From the NCBI GenBank assembly GCA_018806915.1, contig JAGKQI010000098.1, positions 2,294,001 through 2,358,000 of the forward strand: 64,000 nucleotides of DNA. The letters are read 5' to 3'. A program made the translations under genes and the position numbers. The number at the start of each line of letters is the position of its first letter. The first letter of the stretch is position 1. Below are positions 14,655-23,913 of the stretch, in pieces. This DNA comes from Phytophthora colocasiae. Its lineage: Eukaryota; Oomycota; Peronosporomycetes; Peronosporales; Peronosporaceae. The notes under the pieces were generated by a model. The model did no database searches. It saw only the letters and a list, made by a program, of their open reading frames with translations, and was not told the origin of the DNA.

Positions 14655-15579
14655 TGTGGACAAATGTCACCACTCATTCGTGAAGAACAGCTTTCATTGG
14701 AAGAAGTTCGTATAGCAGTGATAATTGACCTCTCTGGCGACAGTGACGCGGATACCAGTCAATCGGAAATTGCAGGAAGATAGTGGAGACCTTGAAGTTG
14801 AAGATCAGTGACTTTCGAAGATCGCAATGGGAGGAATGACACAGCACCAGACAGGCAAGGACACAGTAGAGCAGAGAGGCGAGGCGACATGAACACAAGG
14901 CAATGAACGGAGGAGAAGGCACCCAAGGAGTCGCCGAGGGAGGATCCTGACGGTGGCAGGCACTATACTTAGGATAGGTGTAGAGATAGCGGGGCTACGG
15001 TAGTTAGGAGAGCTCTGTGGCGTGCGGCTGGCCGTCAAAACTCTCAGTTACGATTTTGCGCGACCGTGCAGAGTTAAGTAACTAAGAAGTGATTTACGCG
15101 TGAAGTGCGGCAACTGGTCGGCTTCACCCAACAGCATTTTTGAGGGTTATCTGGGGGAGTGGCCTTGTTCTGCGGTGTACTGACCGGCGAGGACCTCTAG
15201 GGTAATACGCTCAGGAGGCACGGAGTTCTGAGGTACGACGATGAGGATGCATGCGTAGTGTTGCGGGGAACGCGGCTAGCAACCGCGCAGTTGTGGTGCT
15301 TATCGATAGCGTCTCGACTAGAGTGTTCACTTCAACTTCAATGTGGTGTTACATTCATCTTGTATAGTACATGTTGTATATTGGGATTAGCACGAGGACA
15401 AGCTACAGATCTACCCAAGACTGTAGTTGCTACAAAACGTCTTCTCCCTAGCCGTCTCTACTGGACAATGTCCGCCGGGGTCCCTCTCTGGTGACGTGCT
15501 GACTCTAGTTCCTGCTTGCGTGACCACTGGCTCCCTTCGAAGTTGGAATTTCATGGCGTAAAAGGAAGTAAAGCCGACA
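14655..15579 (+). repeat. Left LTR of element A (925 bp)
   Basis: Matches 23885-24809 over its full length with at least five substitutions, and has TG...CA termini. As in other LTRs it should hold the promoter and polyadenylation signals. TATA-like stretches occur near 14951 (CTATACTT) and 15363 (TGTATAGTAC), but I cannot say which, if either, is used. Two of the differences (CTCTCTGG near 14731 and GTTGCGGG near 15261) are found in this LTR only; the other three LTRs of the family agree with each other there. Confidence 0.95.
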
Positions 15580-15597
15580 TGGTGGTCATTACAGTGG
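15580..15597 (+). promoter_or_regulatory. Candidate primer-binding site, element A
   Basis: TGGTGGTCATTACAGTGG starts at the first base after the left LTR. A TGG at this position is expected because it pairs with the CCA end of the priming tRNA. I could not match the rest to a specific tRNA from memory, so the primer is unassigned. Confidence 0.45.
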
Positions 15598-15924
15598 CTT
15601 TCTGGGCAAACGTTTGCAATAATGGTGGACTTTGCGAGCCTAGTCACAGTGGGCAAGAACCATAAGCGGGAACATCCTGTACTGGGGATGGTGCAATACT
15701 GGCACTAGACAACACTGGTCTATCCGTTAGAAGTTAGAAGTATGGGCAATAAGGCCTGTATCAGACACAGACACAGATGAGAGCCATTACTGAGTTCCTA
15801 AGCACTGCACAGTTTACAGAATTAGATATTGACACGGAAAGCACGGATACTGAACATACGGATGAGTTTTGTATTACAGAAGTACACGGACACGGACACA
15901 AATAAGGAAGTTTAGCTGAAGATC
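15598..15924 (+). other. Untranslated leader of element A
   Basis: No convincing coding region between the candidate primer-binding site and the gag start. Loosely repeated ACACGGACACGG and GACACAGACACAG words occur at 15765-15900. A packaging signal would be expected here, but I cannot identify one. Confidence 0.5.
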
Positions 15925-17409
15925 ATGGTTCGACGATCGGCTAGTGCTGCACGGGACGAGCGAGCTGAGAGGCGTGCTTCGTTTCATGACGCAGTGGCTG
16001 AGGCGGCACATGTATCTGCAGGCCCAGGAATAGCTCACGGAGGAGGAAAGCAAGTTCCACAAGCGGCCCTGCATGACGCAGGAGGAAACTCGACACCGCC
16101 GGCAGCAAGTCTACGAGCAACGGCGAGTCAGACTCCACGAGCAAGCGGTGGAAGCGGAGAAGCAGCTCTGATGGGTTACGTACCGGTCTCCGGAGGAGGA
16201 CAACAAGCACCGGTAGCTCCAGTTGTACCAGCACCCGGGGCAGCAGCAGTCCCTGAAGGTAACGGTAACGGAGGCGGAGACGGTGGTGACAACGGTAACA
16301 ATGGTGACAGCAATGGGAACCAGGGTCAGGACAACGCTGGAAACGGTGGTGATACTGGACAGGGACAAGCAGCAGCAGTACCGGTAGGAGGCGGAGCAGG
16401 AGTAGGAGCCCCTGTGGATCAAGCAGCGATGGCACCACCTGTACCACCAACTCCACCTGTACAAGTTGCCCCACAGTTCTTCGCAGTACCGCAAGCACCT
16501 CAGTGGATGTACCAGACACCGACCCGGGAGAAGAAGTTGCGTCTGCCGAAGTTCAAGGGCCTAGGAGAACCAAAAGTTACAGTCAAAGCATGGTTGAAGG
16601 CCGTCAGGAATGAACTGCGTCGTCAAACAGCTATACTGCACACTGAGTGGCGTGAACATGAAGTCTTCATTGAGATGGTGGCAAGTCTAGAAGGTGAAGC
16701 TCTCATGTGGTATGACACGGTGGAAGATGCGTTCAGCAGGCGTGAAGACCAGACGTTTGGCAACCTGAGTCGGATGATGAAGGATCGCTACATGGTTAAG
16801 CGCTCGAATCCAGAAGTGGTGGCGAGACTAAGACAGCGACGTCAGCAACGAGGAGAGTCCTTGGTAGAGTACGCGCAGAAGTTACGGGAGATTGCGTCGA
16901 CGAATCCAGTGGACGAAGAATGGCTAGTCGACTCGTTCTTGTCGGGGATGAGTAACGCTTGGTGCTCGACTCTGGTACGGGGACACCGACCGACTACGCT
17001 GAACGAGGCAGTGAACTTCGCGGTGGATCAAGTTGGCGAGTACGGAGAGGGCTACGGTGTTGATCTTGCGACGGCGATGCGGGTCCATGACGAGCGAACG
17101 GCATCAGCCGGTGCTACACCGACGGCGTTGGTCCCGAATTTGGCAACGATTCAGCAGGCCTCGACGGCAGGTGGAAACTTGGGGACTGTTGTGACTGGCT
17201 ACGACACGGTTGGCTTAGCTACAGGACCTCCACCCAGATACGATGTTGAAGGACGGCTAATGGTACCTCAAGGTGGCACTGTACTTCAAAGTGGAAGCCA
17301 GTGGAACGCAGTAATCCCAGCAGGATACCGGCTTGTACCGGAAGAGGCCACGACAGCAAGTCAAGCAGCCAATACGACAACTGCGGCGACGCCGACGCGA
17401 CAGACTTAG
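15925..17409 (+). CDS. gag: Gag polyprotein, capsid part, element A
   Basis: A 494-codon frame starting at the ATG in GATCATGGTTCG. Residues 1-190 are low-complexity, rich in Ala, Gly, Pro, Gln and Asn. Residues about 200-370 resemble the retrotransposon Gag (capsid) domain: a Leu-Pro-Lys-Phe entry, WLKAVRNEL, GEALMWYD, and a late helix-rich part with SLVEYAQKLREIA and DSFLSGMSN. This protein should form the cytoplasmic particle that packages element RNA. The frame stops at TAG (17407-17409), but the same frame continues into the zinc-knuckle part, so the stop either cuts gag short or is read through. The copy in A-prime differs at only two residues by eye and has the same TAG. Confidence 0.88.
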   Translation: MVRRSASAARDERAERRASFHDAVAEAAHVSAGPGIAHGGGKQVPQAALHDAGGNSTPPAASLRATASQTPRASGGSGEAALMGYVPVSGGGQQAPVAPVVPAPGAAAVPEGNGNGGGDGGDNGNNGDSNGNQGQDNAGNGGDTGQGQAAAVPVGGGAGVGAPVDQAAMAPPVPPTPPVQVAPQFFAVPQAPQWMYQTPTREKKLRLPKFKGLGEPKVTVKAWLKAVRNELRRQTAILHTEWREHEVFIEMVASLEGEALMWYDTVEDAFSRREDQTFGNLSRMMKDRYMVKRSNPEVVARLRQRRQQRGESLVEYAQKLREIASTNPVDEEWLVDSFLSGMSNAWCSTLVRGHRPTTLNEAVNFAVDQVGEYGEGYGVDLATAMRVHDERTASAGATPTALVPNLATIQQASTAGGNLGTVVTGYDTVGLATGPPPRYDVEGRLMVPQGGTVLQSGSQWNAVIPAGYRLVPEEATTASQAANTTTAATPTRQT

Positions 17410-17829
17410 AACCGGCAGCAGAACTCTTCGAACCAACGTGCAGATGGTAATGGCAAACAGGCTCAGCGACCAGGACGCGCACTACAGATGGAAGCTCCAG
17501 GATCACAGCAGCCTCAACAGCAGTCTCAGCAACAGCGGTGGAATGGTGGCCGAAAATATGGAAATTCCGAACCACTGAGAACCAAGGAAGACTGACTGCG
17601 TAACCACCAGCAGTATCTGGACAGACGATCACAGCAGCAGCAGCCAGCAAGAGCGTCTACGGCACGGCCAGATGATATGTGCTTCTATTGTCATGGTTAT
17701 GGACACCACGCTCACGCGTGTGCCCTCAGGAAGGAAGACAAAGAGGAGTCCAGTCCAGTGGTGAACCAGAGCGGTGATACCAGCAACCAAGCTACCACCG
17801 GAAGCACGGGAAACGGACAGCGGATGTAG
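17410..17829 (+). pseudogene. gag: Gag nucleocapsid part (CCHC knuckle), element A
   Basis: In frame with the upstream gag, separated from it only by the TAG at 17407. A Gln-rich stretch is followed by a retroviral-type zinc knuckle, CFYCHGYGHHAHAC (C-x2-C-x4-H-x4-C), which binds element RNA in this family. The frame ends at TAG 17827-17829. This copy also has a private TGA at 17593-17595; A-prime has CGA there, so CGA-to-TGA is probably a CpG transition. With two stops, this copy cannot make full-length Gag without readthrough. Confidence 0.8.
17808..17814 (+). promoter_or_regulatory. Candidate -1 ribosomal frameshift site GGGAAAC, element A
   Basis: The heptamer fits X XXY YYZ in gag phase (GGA at 17809, AAC at 17812) and lies 13 nt before the gag stop codon. 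After a -1 slip the next codon starts at 17814, exactly the frame of the long downstream Pro-Pol frame. GGGAAAC is an established -1 slippery sequence in retroviruses. A G/C run downstream (GGGG CCCC GG CCC, 17829-17841, with GGGG again near 17863) could form a hairpin or pseudoknot. The 14-nt spacer is longer than the usual 5-9 nt. The same site is kept in A-prime. Confidence 0.7.
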
Positions 17830-19067
17830 GGGCCCCGGCCCAGCATCGCGCATCAAGCCCACGGGGAGAGGAAGAAACCGGTGAGCACGGCATCAGGCGA
17901 CAGGGACCAGAACGGCAAGTGAAGTTCCAGCTGACAGATGCAGTGACGGCACCTGGAGGACGGCAACTGTGGAATAAGGCCCAATTGGCCGGACGAAGAA
18001 GGAAACGGAAGAGGAAGAAGGCGGGTTGTAGGGTACGAGATCCAGCCACAAGGGTAGTGGAGATCGTTCCAGCAGCTCAGAGAGCAAACAGCACGGCAGC
18101 ACCAAGCAACAGTGGTGTGCGGCCGGAAGATACTACGGCACCGGCGGTGGGCAACACTGGTACAGCGGCGGTGACCGAACAAGAAGACGAGAAGAACGAC
18201 GGAGACACGGACACGGGACACGACAGAAAGAAGCGACGTCGTGTGCATTTTGAAGTTGCGGAAGGGTTGGACAATGGGGATGGCGGAATCACGGTGACAG
18301 GAGACGGCCTAGTGAGATGGGTCGACGCCAATGATGGAGATTTCGCTACGCCCAGACCTACCGACGACGTACGGACAAGTGACACTGAAGAACGGGTACA
18401 GCACGAGTCGCGAGAAATCGAAACTGGCACTGATGAAGTTACGTCAGGAACTGACGACCAAGTGGACGAATGTATGGACTTGGACGCCGAAGGCAAAGAG
18501 AATGCGGACGATACCGACGAAGAAACAAAGTCTGGGCCAGAAACTACTGAAGGAACTTCGCGAAGCCCAGAAGTACTGATCACTGGGGATGGCGGAGCTC
18601 ATAACGGGACACAGCAGATTCTCGGACGGGAGATGAGTATCGAAGATAGTCCACGAGCAAGGGTCTTACAGCTACGGGCAGCACAACGAAGACGGGATGT
18701 CAGTGAAGCAGAAGCTGAACGTCGGTGGGAACGAAAGGTGCTAGCACGACAAACACGGAGAGAACGACACGGAGCCGTGCGACTGGCCAAGGAATCCGAC
18801 GGAGGGTCCTCTACAGTGGCAAACCTCGACGGGATAGCTACATCTGACACTCAGGAGGTTTCAGACGGACGAACCACGGGATCCGGCAGTGAGAAGCAAC
18901 TGGAAGGGGACAGCGTGCACGTACGGGCATCGCGAGCTCGAAGACGACAAGAGAAACGGGTACGGAAGGCTCACGCTAAGGAACAAAGGGAACTTCAGCA
19001 CCGTGATGCGCAGTCGAATTACCCACCCAATAGCTATTACCAGTATGATGAACACCGAAGGAACTGA
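17814..19067 (+). CDS. Pro-Pol N-terminal linker in the -1 frame, element A
   Basis: Open in the -1 frame from the slippery site to TGA at 19065. About 415 codons of charged, low-complexity protein lie between nucleocapsid and protease. It has an acidic middle rich in Asp, Glu and Thr, a basic KKRRR cluster that could act as a nuclear-localisation signal, and a long Arg/Glu/Ala-rich stretch likely to be helical (for example RRWERKVLARQTRRER). I do not recognise the domain. It ends early here because of a 44-bp deletion after 19058; in A-prime the frame runs straight into protease. No ATG opens the region near the slip site, which fits entry by frameshift rather than initiation. Confidence 0.6.
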   Translation, partial: RTADVGAPAQHRASSPRGEEETGEHGIRRQGPERQVKFQLTDAVTAPGGRQLWNKAQLAGRRRKRKRKKAGCRVRDPATRVVEIVPAAQRANSTAAPSNSGVRPEDTTAPAVGNTGTAAVTEQEDEKNDGDTDTGHDRKKRRRVHFEVAEGLDNGDGGITVTGDGLVRWVDANDGDFATPRPTDDVRTSDTEERVQHESREIETGTDEVTSGTDDQVDECMDLDAEGKENADDTDEETKSGPETTEGTSRSPEVLITGDGGAHNGTQQILGREMSIEDSPRARVLQLRAAQRRRDVSEAEAERRWERKVLARQTRRERHGAVRLAKESDGGSSTVANLDGIATSDTQEVSDGRTTGSGSEKQLEGDSVHVRASRARRRQEKRVRKAHAKEQRELQHRDAQSNYPPNSYYQYDEHRRN

Positions 19068-19413
19068 GTACATTGAACCAGCGTCAGTCAAGCAGGTGAA
19101 AGCGACCAAGAATCATAAGGTTACGAAGACTTACGAATATCACAGCCAGAGCACGTACCGTAGTGCAAGTTCCGAATGGCATGAGGCAGATGAGCGGCAG
19201 TGCACAACAGGGAAGTTGCGAGCAGTACAAGCCCAAGCGGTTGACCAGCTACCGACAGCCATGGTTAATGTCAGAGGCCAAGCCGTGACGGTGAAGCTTG
19301 ATACCGGAGCGCAGTACAGTGTAGCAGGCAGGAGTTGGCGACAACATGGCACAAGGTTGAAAGTACCACCTCCAGTTGACTACATGGAAGGCTTTAGTGG
19401 TGTGGCTGTATGA
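19059..19413 (+). pseudogene. Aspartic protease, N-terminal part, element A
   Basis: Contains the catalytic motif VKLDTGAQYSV (Asp-Thr-Gly-Ala), typical of retroviral-type proteases that cut Gag-Pol into working parts. The 44-bp deletion just upstream puts it out of frame with the linker. It ends at TGA 19411-19413, and the same frame continues into the rest of the protease and pol. CGA to TGA is a plausible CpG transition. A-prime has the same TGA. Confidence 0.8.
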
Positions 19414-22400
19414 GTCATTGGTGTTTATCGGTTTGTGTTGTGGACACAGTACTCGCAGAGCATGACGGTCGACGCTCTCATTGTGGACAGTGACACGGAG
19501 GATTTCCTTGTGGGCGAAGACTGGATGTACGATCACGGTGTGAAGATCGACTTTGTATCAAGCGAGATGAAGTGGTATGAGAATGACGTCAAGAAGGTCG
19601 TACCGTTCACTGGTATTGGAACAAAGGAACAGCGAGAACGGGTGGCCAAGATCCGATTGCTAAGGAAGACGCGAATCCAGACACAGACCTGTCATAACGT
19701 GGAAGTTTCAGTCCCAGAAGCTGATGGCACAGTGGGTCTCTTTATACCCAAGAAGCGGAAGGAGCCGTACCTGTTAGTGGCACCGACATTGGTCACGGTG
19801 AAGTCAGGAAAGGTGAAGGTGCCGATATTGAATCTGGTCGGCAAGACGAAGAAGTTACCGAGTAAGGAGATGCTTGGCACTTGGACACCTCTGGATGACG
19901 AGATGGAAGTATTGGAACTTGGAGGTGAACTTGATCGTGAACGGGTGAGTCAGTGGTTGGACGAACTTCAGGTGAAGGAGAAACCTCTCAGCAATGAGGA
20001 GACTTTGAACTTCGGTGACATGGACGACAAAGACAAGGAGTTGTTGGTCAAGTTACTGAGGAACTACCCGGAGCTCTTGGAACCGAAGGAAGGATGTCCA
20101 CCAGCAACTACGCTAGGCGTGGAACACCACATCAACACGGGTGAAGCGCCACCGATCAAGATACGCCCCAGGAGATATTCAAGATCGGAGCAAGAAGTGA
20201 TCGATGAGGAAGTCCGGAAGATGCTACATGACGGGGTCATCGAAGAAGGCACGGGAGCTTGGGGATTCCCGGTTGTTCTCGTACGGAAGAAGGATGGCAC
20301 GGTTCGGTTTTGTATCGACTACAGGTTGTTGAACAACATTACCAAGAAAGATGTCTATCCACTCCCACGGATTGATGATGCATTGGACACTATGCACGGA
20401 GCCCGACGATACTCGAGTTTGGATCTACATGCTGGATACTGGCAGGTACCCGTCGCTGGAAGTGACAAGGCAAAGACTGGTTTCGTCACTCGACAAGGTC
20501 TATTCCAATTTGTTCGAATGCCTTTTGGTTTAGCAAATGCACCTGGCACATTTCAGAGGATGATGGATGCAGTACTCAGAGGACTTACGTGGCGAAGTTG
20601 TCTAGTTTATTTGGATGATGTTATTATCTTTACGGCGGGATCTGTTTCGAGGCATGTGGTGGAACTGGCATGTGTATTGGAACGTCTGGCGAGGGCCGGA
20701 TTGTCGTTGAAGCCGAAGAAGTGCAGTTTCGCGATGACGAGGCTGGAATATCTCGGTCACGAGCTTGACGAGAAGGGCATACGTCCTTTGGAATCATTGG
20801 TAGACACGGTCAGACGATTTCCGGTTCCCGAGAACCCTGACGAAGTGCGAAGATTCGTACATCTAGCCGGATACTACAGACGGTTTGTACCGCATTTTGG
20901 AACCAAGGCGGCACCTCTGACGAGGCTGTTGCGCAAGAGCTCGGAATGGGATTGGGGGCCCGACCAGCAGCAGGCGTTTGAAGTTTTGAAGGCGGAGTTG
21001 ACGGAGAGACCGCTGTTGGTGTATCCGGACTTCTCGAAGCCATTCAAGTTAGTCACAGATGCCTCAGTGGTAGGATTGGGAGCAGCGCTGATGCAGGACC
21101 AAGGTGCAGGCGACCAACCTGTTGCCTACGCATCCAAGGTGAACTCACCCACAGTCGCAAAGTATGGGATCACGGACCTGGAGTGTGCGGCAGTAATTTG
21201 GGCCGTCAAGCTCTTCCGCCCGTACCTATATGGACGTAGATTTGAATTGGTGACGGATCATTCCGCGCTCTCTTACCTCATGAAGAAGAAGGACCTCACT
21301 GGAAGGTCATACAGATGGGCACTGCAATTGCAGGAGTTCGACTTTCGGATTACTTACCGACCTGGATCTACAAACGTGGTGGCGGATGCGCTGTCACGAG
21401 CGCCCGTGAGGACTGTCGCGGCGGACAGGCGGAAGAACAGAAAGAGGAAACAGCAATCCACTACAGTCACGGCACCGGCGAATGAACGTACAGTTAGCGA
21501 GGGTGAACAGCTCAGTGGGGGTACAAAAACTTCCGTACCTCTAGGAGTTGAAGCAGCTGAGACGACAAGTACGAGAATAACACCGACGGTGACGAACAAT
21601 ACTGTAGAAGCAAGTGAGAGTATAACTCGGACAATCGGAAGCTCGGGTGACACGGCAACCATTGGTGACAACGGGCAACTGACAGACGAAGAGATAAAAA
21701 CTCACCAGAAAGAAGACAAGATGGTACAGGGGCTGTCTGGACAAGAACGACACCAAGGGTTAACGGTGGTCAAGCGCGATGGACTCGTGTACTTACGTGA
21801 AACGGATGGATCATTGCGAGTGGTGTTACCGGCATCATTACGGGCAAAAGCACTGCGGGAAGCACACGACTCAATTTACGCGTGTCACTTGGGAACGCCA
21901 CAGACCTACGGAAGACTCGAGAAGGTATACTGGTGGCCAGGCATGAGAGACCAAGTAAAGTACTGGGTTCGAAGTTGCAGGGACTGTGCGACGAGAAAAA
22001 CGAAGCCGAAGGCAGTCATACCTCCACTACGGAGCCTAGGAGTTGGTGCTGTAGGTGACAGATGGGCACTCGATGTGGCAGGCCCACTACCGGTCACTGG
22101 ACGAGGGAACCGCTACGTTATTGCTGCTGTTGACTATGCCAGTAGATACGCAGTGATGATAGCGACACCAAGTCACACGGCAGAAGATATCGCACGCTTT
22201 TTGGTGGAACGAATTGTTGGAGTACATGGACCGATGCGAGAACTGATCATGGATGGTGCTCCAGAGCTCAATGGACTGGTGGTAACTCGGTTGATACAAT
22301 TGCTGAAGGCGAAGCAGACGAAGCCTGTGCCGTATCGTCCGATGTTGCTGGGTTTAGTAGAGCGGTACCACAAGATCTGGAAGGACATGGTGGCTCAGTA

Positions 22401-23214
22401 CGTCGATGAGAAACAGAACGACTGGGACGACTGGATCCCCTGTGCAATGTACGCGTACAACGGAGCTCGACACGGGACTACCGGCTACTCACCTAATGAA
22501 CTTATGATGGGGAGACGGCTGAGGGCACCGAATGAACTGTTGAGAGCAAGTCAGGTACAGCAGATTGAAGGTTGGCCCGAATACCACCGGAAACTGGTGA
22601 CGAACATGGAGTCAGCAGCAAGGATCGCGAAGCAGGCATTAGAGAAAGACCAGCTGCGAAGGGAACGATACTACAGCCACAAAGTAAGGAACAACGTGCA
22701 TTTCAAGGTTGGAGACATGGTTTGGATCTTCAGACCGCCACGTGGAACGGGAGTGACGAAACTCGCTCACCAATGGATTGGACCGGCAAAAATTACAGCT
22801 GATGCAGGCTTTGATAACTGGATCGTACGTCGGGAAGATACGGGAGAAGAACTAGTGGTTCATTGCAGTTTTCTAGTCTCTTACTACCGACCTCACAGAC
22901 AATTAGCGGTGGTGGCAGATCAGATACTGGAGGATCTAGCCAAGGACGACGAGCTCATTGAAGGTGAAGTGCAAGTACCAGGGCCTGGAGAAGAACGGAC
23001 TCAAGAAACAAGTCAAAGAGAAGCAGTTCGTGTACATTCAGCAGGACAGCGCCAGCAGGACGTCGCGAGGACAGGTGGTGATGATGACACGACAGCAACC
23101 GTGGAACCCGTTGAACGTACTGCAACGACGACAAGAACGGAAGTCACTCAACGGGAAATTGCAAGAATAGCTACGAAAACCACGGACGTACCAGCAACGT
23201 CCTCGAGCGATTAG
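19414..23214 (+). CDS. pol: Pol: protease C-terminus, RT, RNase H, integrase (element A)
   Basis: About 1,266 open codons, with no ATG near the start, as expected of the inner part of a polyprotein. Order: the protease tail with FLVGEDWM; RT with FCIDYRLLN, MPFGLANAPGTFQ and the catalytic YLDD at 20608-20619; RNase H with LVTDAS near 21049 and DLECAAVIWA; a Gypsy-type integrase with an H-H-C-C zinc site (AHDSIYACH...CRDC), catalytic Asp in ALDVAG (near 22066) and IMDGAPE (near 22249), and Glu in GLVERYHK (near 22360). A C-terminal module with HQWIGPAKI follows. It copies element RNA to DNA and inserts it in the genome. It ends at TAG 23212; A-prime has CAG there, so this stop is private to A and cuts off the tail. 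Confidence 0.92.
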   Translation, partial: VIGVYRFVLWTQYSQSMTVDALIVDSDTEDFLVGEDWMYDHGVKIDFVSSEMKWYENDVKKVVPFTGIGTKEQRERVAKIRLLRKTRIQTQTCHNVEVSVPEADGTVGLFIPKKRKEPYLLVAPTLVTVKSGKVKVPILNLVGKTKKLPSKEMLGTWTPLDDEMEVLELGGELDRERVSQWLDELQVKEKPLSNEETLNFGDMDDKDKELLVKLLRNYPELLEPKEGCPPATTLGVEHHINTGEAPPIKIRPRRYSRSEQEVIDEEVRKMLHDGVIEEGTGAWGFPVVLVRKKDGTVRFCIDYRLLNNITKKDVYPLPRIDDALDTMHGARRYSSLDLHAGYWQVPVAGSDKAKTGFVTRQGLFQFVRMPFGLANAPGTFQRMMDAVLRGLTWRSCLVYLDDVIIFTAGSVSRHVVELACVLERLARAGLSLKPKKCSFAMTRLEYLGHELDEKGIRPLESLVDTVRRFPVPENPDEVRRFVHLAGYYRRFVPHFGTKAAPLTRLLRKSSEWDWGPDQQQAFEVLKAELTERPLLVYPDFSKPFKLVTDASVVGLGAALMQDQGAGDQPVAYASKVNSPTVAKYGITDLECAAVIWAVKLFRPYLYGRRFELVTDHSALSYLMKKKDLTGRSYRWALQLQEFDFRITYRPGSTNVVADALSRAPVRTVAADRRKNRKRKQQSTTVTAPANERTVSEGEQLSGGTKTSVPLGVEAAETTSTRITPTVTNNTVEASESITRTIGSSGDTATIGDNGQLTDEEIKTHQKEDKMVQGLSGQERHQGLTVVKRDGLVYLRETDGSLRVVLPASLRAKALREAHDSIYACHLGTPQTYGRLEKVYWWPGMRDQVKYWVRSCRDCATRKTKPKAVIPPLRSLGVGAVGDRWALDVAGPLPVTGRGNRYVIAAVDYASRYAVMIATPSHTAEDIARFLVERIVGVHGPMRELIMDGAPELNGLVVTRLIQLLKAKQTKPVPYRPMLLGLVERYHKIWKDMVAQYVDEKQNDWDDWIPCAMYAYNGARHGTTGYSPNELMMGRRLRAPNELLRASQVQQIEGWPEYHRKLVTNMESAARIAKQALEKDQLRRERYYSHKVRNNVHFKVGDMVWIFRPPRGTGVTKLAHQWIGPAKITADAGFDNWIVRREDTGEELVVHCSFLVSYYRPHRQLAVVADQILEDLAKDDELIEGEVQVPGPGEERTQETSQREAVRVHSAGQRQQDVARTGGDDDTTATVEPVERTATTTRTEVTQREIARIATKTTDVPATSSSD

Positions 23215-23913
23215 CACAGTACGGCGGCAGGGCGCTCCAACACCCCAGCAAGTGAGCAGTCGGTTGGCAGGGAGATATCGACGCCAGCTGCGACGACTAC
23301 AACTACCCTACAGCCTTCAGTGACGAATAAGCAGCGCAAGAGAAGGCGCGATGGAGAAGTGCACAGCGGTAACCAGCAGGAACAAGCGGCAAAGCGACGT
23401 GCGGAGACGGCGGCACGTGAAGCACGAGCAGCGAGACGGAGTGCTCTTCGTGACCGACAGACGCAAGCAGAAGTCGAAACGATGGATCCAGATGCAGATT
23501 GCAGGGTATCAAGCACTGCGGAAGCCTTAGGTACGAACGGGGAAGTTAGGGAACAACAACAACGACCAGGAGGAGACTCGGAGGGCACTAGTCACGGTGA
23601 CGCAGCACCAAAGGATGGAATTACGCGAGCTCTTCGAGGACACGGACAATCACGATGGCCATCAGCAGCTAAGACCATCATGGAGGAGGCTACAGCTGGA
23701 ACCGTTATTGAACGAGGACAACGAAAAGTCAGAAACAAAGCTGGCAGGTATGAGACGCAGTACCGAGTGGAGTACCAAGATCGCCCAGGTGGACCAGTGG
23801 TGCCAGCCTGGCTCACAGCTCAACAGTTCGAGACACTGTTTGACCAAGGAAAGATCGGGGACGATCTTCTGGCGGGGGATGGCGTGTGGACAAATGTCAC
23901 CACTCATTCGTGA
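23215..23913 (+). pseudogene. Pol C-terminal tail with chromodomain-like end, element A
   Basis: Same frame as pol, cut off by the TAG at 23212. A basic Ala/Arg/Gln-rich stretch (RKRRRDGEVH, then REARAARRSALRDR) leads to a final ~60 residues with YETQYRVEYQDRPGG and VVPAWLTAQQFETLF. That pattern of short beta strands followed by a helix suggests a diverged chromodomain, which in chromoviruses steers integration to marked chromatin. The match is by eye and lacks a clear aromatic cage. The stop codon lies inside the right LTR. Confidence 0.6.
23871..23884 (+). promoter_or_regulatory. Candidate polypurine tract, element A
   Basis: GGCGGGGGATGGCG directly precedes the right LTR, where the primer for plus-strand DNA synthesis is expected. 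It is G-rich but interrupted by C and T, so it is a weak tract. The same sequence precedes the right LTR of A-prime (45697-45710). Confidence 0.45.

Noticed and set aside
15941..16519. Minus-strand open frames of 127-192 codons opposite gag (also 37732-38310)
   Set aside because: Shadows of GC-rich low-complexity sense codons. They are Leu/Arg-rich or Cys/Tyr-rich with no domain, and the sense strand has a clear Gag domain.
18077..18583. 168-codon Ser/Val-rich minus-strand frame opposite the charged linker
   Set aside because: Mirror of Asp/Glu/Thr-rich sense codons with no independent support.
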